From positions 186,001 to 250,000 of the forward strand of contig NZ_FNZQ01000005.1 of the NCBI RefSeq assembly GCF_900109285.1: 64,000 bases of DNA. The letters run 5' to 3'. Below are positions 60,231 to 64,000 of this stretch, in pieces; the stretch's first letter is position 1; each line of letters starts with the position of its first letter. A program made the translations under genes and the position numbers. The notes below the pieces were generated by a model. The model saw nothing but the letters and a program-made list of their open reading frames with translations. It did no database searches and had not been told where the DNA came from. Origin of the DNA: Jannaschia helgolandensis (GTDB taxonomy: Bacteria > Pseudomonadota > Alphaproteobacteria > Rhodobacterales > Rhodobacteraceae).

Positions 60231-60978
60231 TCGTAGTTCCGGTTAATCATGAGAAGTCGTCGTCTTTTCTGGAAACACGCCCGAGCCTTGAGAGCATACG
60301 TGCCCACTCATCTACATCGGTTGAGAGCCGAAGTGCCGGTTCGGACCGTCGCTTGTGAGCTTTTTTGGCTGATTGCGAAACCGAATTGCCTGACGGGGTT
60401 CCAGATGAATTAGGGCGCTTCTTTGCGTGTGCGTGTGGTTGCGGCTTCCGAGGCTTTTGATGTTTGCTACCTGCGTTTCTTTTCTTTCGCCTAACCGGTT
60501 TTTCTTGGGAGACGCCGGATAGGGCAATAAGTAAAAAGGCAATGCGCGTGCAGTTTAGATCCGTCCCGGCCAGGGCAGCTTGGGCTAAAACAACGATTAC
60601 CTAAAAGGCACGATCGTCCGCACCACCAAAAACGGGCTCAGCCCGCGCTTCGTTGAGGGTGAAACGCCGACAATCAATCGAATGCGCGCTTATGTTGCTC
60701 CCGCCAAATCTCTCCTGCCAGAAAACACAGATCGTAGAGACTGACCGCCGATGCCTCGCGCCCGCATGTCAGCCGTTTCAGCACCGTCCGGTGCGAGGAA
60801 AGCCAGAGGCTTATGCGCGGGACTTCGACTGTCAGGTCACGGAGCTCTTCTCCGCATCGCCGTGCTCAAAGTATATACCGCGCTCGGCATACCTGTCACA
60901 GAAGCCGTGGAATACATCCGTCGGGAACGGGGCAGTCCGGCCATCAGGCAATTTGTAAAACTGATCCACGGAACTGTA
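60231..60978. other. 748-bp region without a supported gene, likely junction debris
   Basis: No complete gene is seen. On the plus strand, codons around 60610-60725 (TIVRTTKNGLSPRFVEGETP) end at a TGA and look like the tail of an unrecognised protein; a following frame (60800-60990) reads LRIAVLKVYTALGIPVTEAVEYIRRERG, also unassigned. The breakpoint that removed the TctA body lies at the left edge. Confidence 0.4.
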
Positions 60979-61725
60979 TCAGCGCCTTGCGAGCGACGGG
61001 TCCGGAGCGACTATACCATCCATTACGTTCGCATTGGACAGCAGCATCTCATCATCCAACTCCGCTCTTAGCGCCGCAAACCGGGTGGAAAGGTGGTCGT
61101 ACATGGCCTGCCTTGCAAGAGCTGGATCGCCCGCCCCGATCGCGTTGATCAGGACCTCATGTTCGCTCAGGGTAACGGCCAGCGATGCGCCATTGCGGGC
61201 CCGGGCGCGAGCGCGCAGAGCAACCCAATCAGGGTTCGATCGGATCCGGTCCAAAAGTGCGAAGGCCGTCAACAGCGGTCGGTTGCGGGCGCAATGCGCG
61301 ATCAATCGGTGCAGCGCTCCGTCCCAGAGCTCGGTCCCCTGGGGATCCGTTGCCTCGACTTGTCGATGCGCCAACATCCGCAGCCGCGCGACCTCCGCAT
61401 CGGTCATCCGCAGGGCACAAAGTGCGGCGAGTTCGGGCTCGATACAAAGCCGGGCTTCCATCACCTGCAGCGCATCGGTCTCGCCCGCGATCCGAGCCGC
61501 CAGATCCCCCGTAGGATCCGACGGCTGACCCGCAAAGGTTCCCGATCCCTGCTTGCGCCAGACCAACCCTTCGACCTCCAGCGCATCAAGGGCCAACCGT
61601 ACCAGTCGGCGCGAGGTGCCGAAGCGCTCGGCCAGCGCCCGCTCCGTTGGTAGCCGCCCGTCGCTCCCCAACTCGCCTGCCGCGATCAGGTCCAGCATGC
61701 GTGATTTCAGCCCCGCTTCGCTCAT
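60979..61725 (-). CDS. FadR/GntR-family transcriptional regulator
   Basis: A 248-residue regulator with an N-terminal winged HTH (LPTERALAERFGTSRRLVRLALDAL) and a helical FCD effector domain (MEARLCIEPELAALCAL, LHRLIAHCARNRPLL, LSEHEVLINAIGAGD). It is the last gene of the gamma-glutamyltransferase operon, overlapping the DUF1028 gene by 4 bp, and probably controls it in response to a small acid. Confidence 0.9.
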   Translation of the reverse strand: MSEAGLKSRMLDLIAAGELGSDGRLPTERALAERFGTSRRLVRLALDALEVEGLVWRKQGSGTFAGQPSDPTGDLAARIAGETDALQVMEARLCIEPELAALCALRMTDAEVARLRMLAHRQVEATDPQGTELWDGALHRLIAHCARNRPLLTAFALLDRIRSNPDWVALRARARARNGASLAVTLSEHEVLINAIGAGDPALARQAMYDHLSTRFAALRAELDDEMLLSNANVMDGIVAPDPSLARR

Positions 61726-62459
61726 GACTCGACCGCGCGCGACCGGCTTGCCCGGCCCTCGGCCAGACGCAGTGCTTCGGCCTCGGCGATGGCCCTGTCG
61801 ATGGGCGCGCGGTCGGGCAGGCCCGAGAAGTTCGCCGCCGTCGCCATGCCCAATGTGAAGCCCACGTAACGCTCCTGCGCGACATCCCAGAGCCGTTCCA
61901 GCTCCCCCAGCGGGTCCGCATCGTCGTCGACGCGCAAGTCAAGCCAGGCGTGGGCCTCGCCCCGATGGATCACCATGCCTGCCGCCTGTCGTCCGCGCTT
62001 GTCGCCGCCTGCCGCTTCGCCCGCGCGCATTGCCGCCAGCAGCCGCTCCGGTAATGGCCCCTCGGCGGTCATGAAGGCGCGCGAGGTTTCCGCGATCACA
62101 TCCGGTCCGGCCAGCATGTTCCCTGCCACCGAGTGATCGTCGCGGATCAGGTGACCGCACCAATCGACGCAGTCCGCCCCGGTATGCGCAGCAAACCGTC
62201 CGTGGCTATCCATCAAATGCGCCTGCCGAATGGATTGCCCCGCATCGCGCGCCACGAAATCCGCCAGCACCTTCTCCGCTGCTTCCCCGGCTTCCAGTCG
62301 GGTCCGGCCTTCGGTCCCCCAGAGAGGATTGCAGAAGGCCTGACTGGCCACTGCGCTGCGCGCGCCAACGAAGGGCACGGCTGCGCCACAGGCAAAGAAC
62401 TTCGACGCGACGATCAGGCCGATTTCGTCCCCGGCACGCGCGATCAGGGAATAGGTCAT
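61722..62459 (-). CDS. DUF1028 family protein
   Basis: A 245-residue DUF1028 protein (MTYSLIARAGDEIGLIVASKFFACG, AVASQAFCNPLWG, then WCGHLIRDDHSVAGNML), an Ntn-hydrolase-like family commonly next to gamma-glutamyltransferase genes. Its role is unknown, maybe peptide or amide processing. The start is ATG 62459, overlapping the transferase stop by 4 bp. Confidence 0.9.
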   Translation of the reverse strand: MTYSLIARAGDEIGLIVASKFFACGAAVPFVGARSAVASQAFCNPLWGTEGRTRLEAGEAAEKVLADFVARDAGQSIRQAHLMDSHGRFAAHTGADCVDWCGHLIRDDHSVAGNMLAGPDVIAETSRAFMTAEGPLPERLLAAMRAGEAAGGDKRGRQAAGMVIHRGEAHAWLDLRVDDDADPLGELERLWDVAQERYVGFTLGMATAANFSGLPDRAPIDRAIAEAEALRLAEGRASRSRAVES

Positions 62460-64000
62460 CGGCCCACCGCATAGGCTTGCATCAGACGCGGTGTCGCCGC
62501 CGCCCGAAAAACTCCGTTGGCCTCGCGCATGGCCGCTGTCAGCCGTCCAACCGACCACGGCTCGGCGACATGCACCGTGTGACCCCGGCTTCGCAGGTCA
62601 GCGATAACCTCGGTGCCAAACGCAGGCTCGACCATCATCTCGCCGGGCTTCGCCTCACGCGGATAGAACGAACCCTGAAAATGCATCGAATGAAACAAGG
62701 GCGCGTCCATGCCTTCCTGCAGTTCAAACCCATGATGCACCAGCCGCAGAAACCAGATCAACTGCCACTGGTCCTGCTGATCGCCGCCGGGCGTCCCGAA
62801 AACCAACCGCCGCCCGTCGTGGTGTTCGGCCAGCGAGGGCGTCAGCGTCGTGCGCGGGCGACGACCGGGTGCCAGCGAACTGGGCAGGCCCTCCTCCAAC
62901 CAGAACATCTGCGCACGGGAATTGAGCGGAAATCCAAGCCCTGGAATGACCGGGTTCGACTGCAGCCATCCGCCCGAGGGCGTCGCCGCAACCATATTCC
63001 CGGCGGCGTCGATCACGTCGATATGCACGGTATCGCCACGCTTCTCGGTCAGATGCGCCATCGTCGGTTCTTGCGGCGCAGCGTCGGCGACGCCGAAATC
63101 ACGCGTCGCGCGGGCAATGTAGGCGTCGGACAGATGCGCGAAACCGGGCACGCGGCCCGGTCGCTGGTCTGTGCTGGCCGTCGCGCCGATCAGCGTCGCG
63201 CGGTCTGCATTGTAGGCATCCGACAGAAGATATTCCATCGGAATGTCAGACTGGGCGGGATCGCCGTAGTAGGCTTCGCGGTCGGCATAAGCCAGTTTGA
63301 TGGCCTCGATTACGACGTGGACGAAGTCCGCGCCCATCGGGTCCATTGCGACCAGATCGAGGTGTTTCAGGATGGCGAGGGCCTGCAACAGGACCGGCCC
63401 CTGCCCCCAGGCTTGCGTTTTGTGAACCGTCCAGCCGTGATATTCGTAACTCAGACTGTCTTCATAGCTGGCCTGCCATCCGGCCATGTCCTCGCGGGTC
63501 AACACTCCCCGGTGGCTTGTTTCCGAGACGTCCATCACATTGGCCTCCGCTAGATAGTCGCTTACCGCGTCCGCCACGAAACCGCCGCGCCATTCGGACC
63601 TTGCCGCGTCGATCTGCGCGACCCTGTCGTCGCCCGCGGCCTCCCCGGCTTCCACAAGCCGTTCGTAAGTCCGCGCCAGATCCGGATTGCGGAACAGGGC
63701 ATGCGCCTCGGGCGCTGCGCCGCCCGGCGTCCAGACCTCCGCCGAGGAAGGCCAGTGTTCCGCGAAATAATCAGCCAACCCAGCAATGGTATTCGCCACC
63801 CGTGGCAGGATTGGATGACCGTCCCGCGCATAGCCGATGGCCGGGGCCAGGACGTCGCGCAAGCTGAACGTCCCGTGGTCGCGCAACAACAGCATCCAAC
63901 CGTCAAAGGCCCCAGGAATGACCGTTGCCAACAGGCCCGATCCGGGGATCAGCGTCAGACCTTCTGCGCGGTAATGTTCGATGGTCGCCGCCGCCGGTGC
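62456..64000 (-). CDS. ggt: Gamma-glutamyltransferase, partial (5' end beyond the window)
   Basis: At least 514 codons are open from the right window edge to the stop at 62456. The large- and small-subunit boundary is at TVHIDVIDAAGNMVAATPSG, where the catalytic Thr starts the small subunit (KRGDTVHID). SRAQMFWLEEG and the PGGDQQDQWQLIWF segment are family hallmarks. It cleaves gamma-glutamyl bonds, such as glutathione, usually in the periplasm. The signal peptide region is outside the window. It is the first gene of the operon with DUF1028 and GntR. Confidence 0.92.
   Translation of the reverse strand, partial: APAAATIEHYRAEGLTLIPGSGLLATVIPGAFDGWMLLLRDHGTFSLRDVLAPAIGYARDGHPILPRVANTIAGLADYFAEHWPSSAEVWTPGGAAPEAHALFRNPDLARTYERLVEAGEAAGDDRVAQIDAARSEWRGGFVADAVSDYLAEANVMDVSETSHRGVLTREDMAGWQASYEDSLSYEYHGWTVHKTQAWGQGPVLLQALAILKHLDLVAMDPMGADFVHVVIEAIKLAYADREAYYGDPAQSDIPMEYLLSDAYNADRATLIGATASTDQRPGRVPGFAHLSDAYIARATRDFGVADAAPQEPTMAHLTEKRGDTVHIDVIDAAGNMVAATPSGGWLQSNPVIPGLGFPLNSRAQMFWLEEGLPSSLAPGRRPRTTLTPSLAEHHDGRRLVFGTPGGDQQDQWQLIWFLRLVHHGFELQEGMDAPLFHSMHFQGSFYPREAKPGEMMVEPAFGTEVIADLRSRGHTVHVAEPWSVGRLTAAMREANGVFRAAATPRLMQAYAVGR

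Noticed and set aside
60312-60542. 76-codon minus-strand open frame (MPFYLLPYPASPKK)
   Set aside because: It has no ribosome site or family signature and lies in junction-like sequence.
1-64000. CRISPR arrays, rRNA genes, IS element ends
   Set aside because: No regular spaced repeats, rRNA-like blocks, or transposase genes with terminal inverted repeats were found on reading the window.

Overview
The window looks like a GC-rich alphaproteobacterial chromosome, most likely Rhodobacterales (Rhodobacter/Paracoccus/Roseobacter group). The reasons are a long GC-rich prophage whose tail genes match the gene transfer agent gp12-gp15 order (DUF2460, DUF2163, NlpC/P60 peptidase, TIM-barrel hub protein), and host genes on the right such as a tripartite tricarboxylate transporter remnant, tartrate-type dehydrogenases and a gamma-glutamyltransferase operon. 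No rRNA, tRNA or CRISPR array was recognised, and no integrase is visible.

Layout. (1) Positions 1-4317 hold a defence-like block: a minus-strand XRE regulator, ImmA-type metallopeptidase and Abi_C-like operon, diverging from a DUF2188 gene and two coupled genes of unknown function. (2) Positions 4.3-39.8 kb are an almost complete siphovirus-type prophage: an excisionase-like HTH gene; a replication/recombination module (RecA-like Sak4-type ATPase, putative SSB, DEAH helicase, PD-(D/E)XK nuclease, primase-helicase, RuvC-like resolvase); two DNA methyltransferases; then terminase, portal, a protease-capsid fusion, tail genes with a -1 frameshift, tape measure, hub, a C1q-like tail-tip protein, an M15 endopeptidase and nested spanins. 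An inverted accessory gene with a HEPN-like motif sits among the head-tail genes. (3) Positions 39.8-54.9 kb are a minus-strand DISARM-type defence operon, transcribed phd, drmD, drmMI, HEPN, XRE-ImmA, PIN, drmA, drmB. I found no drmC. A three-gene cassette (HEPN, XRE-ImmA, PIN) lies inside it, with its own predicted promoter and palindromic operator. (4) Positions 55.1-57.1 kb are a boundary zone: a second excisionase-like HTH gene, a decayed GIY-YIG/DUF4357 gene, and a chimeric scrap of a second, diverged prophage end (C1q fragment joined to an M15 peptidase). (5) Positions 57.2-64 kb are host metabolism, all on the minus strand: a truncated TctA-TctB gene, two isocitrate/isopropylmalate-dehydrogenase-family enzymes, a GntR/FadR regulator, a DUF1028 protein and a partial gamma-glutamyltransferase.

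How it fits together. The prophage module order is replication, methylation, packaging, head, tail, lysis. The DISARM operon begins (at its 3' end) 50 bp after the prophage spanin gene and is followed by leftovers of a related prophage end, so the defence operon probably sits as cargo at, or was trapped between, prophage ends. The most unusual items are the DISARM operon carrying a toxin/regulator-like cassette, its Phd-like leader gene, a C5-methyltransferase C-terminus that appears to encode methyltransferase-like sequence in two frames, and an A AAA AAC frameshift that adds a four-cysteine extension to the tail assembly chaperone. Domain assignments were made by reading motifs; no database search was run.
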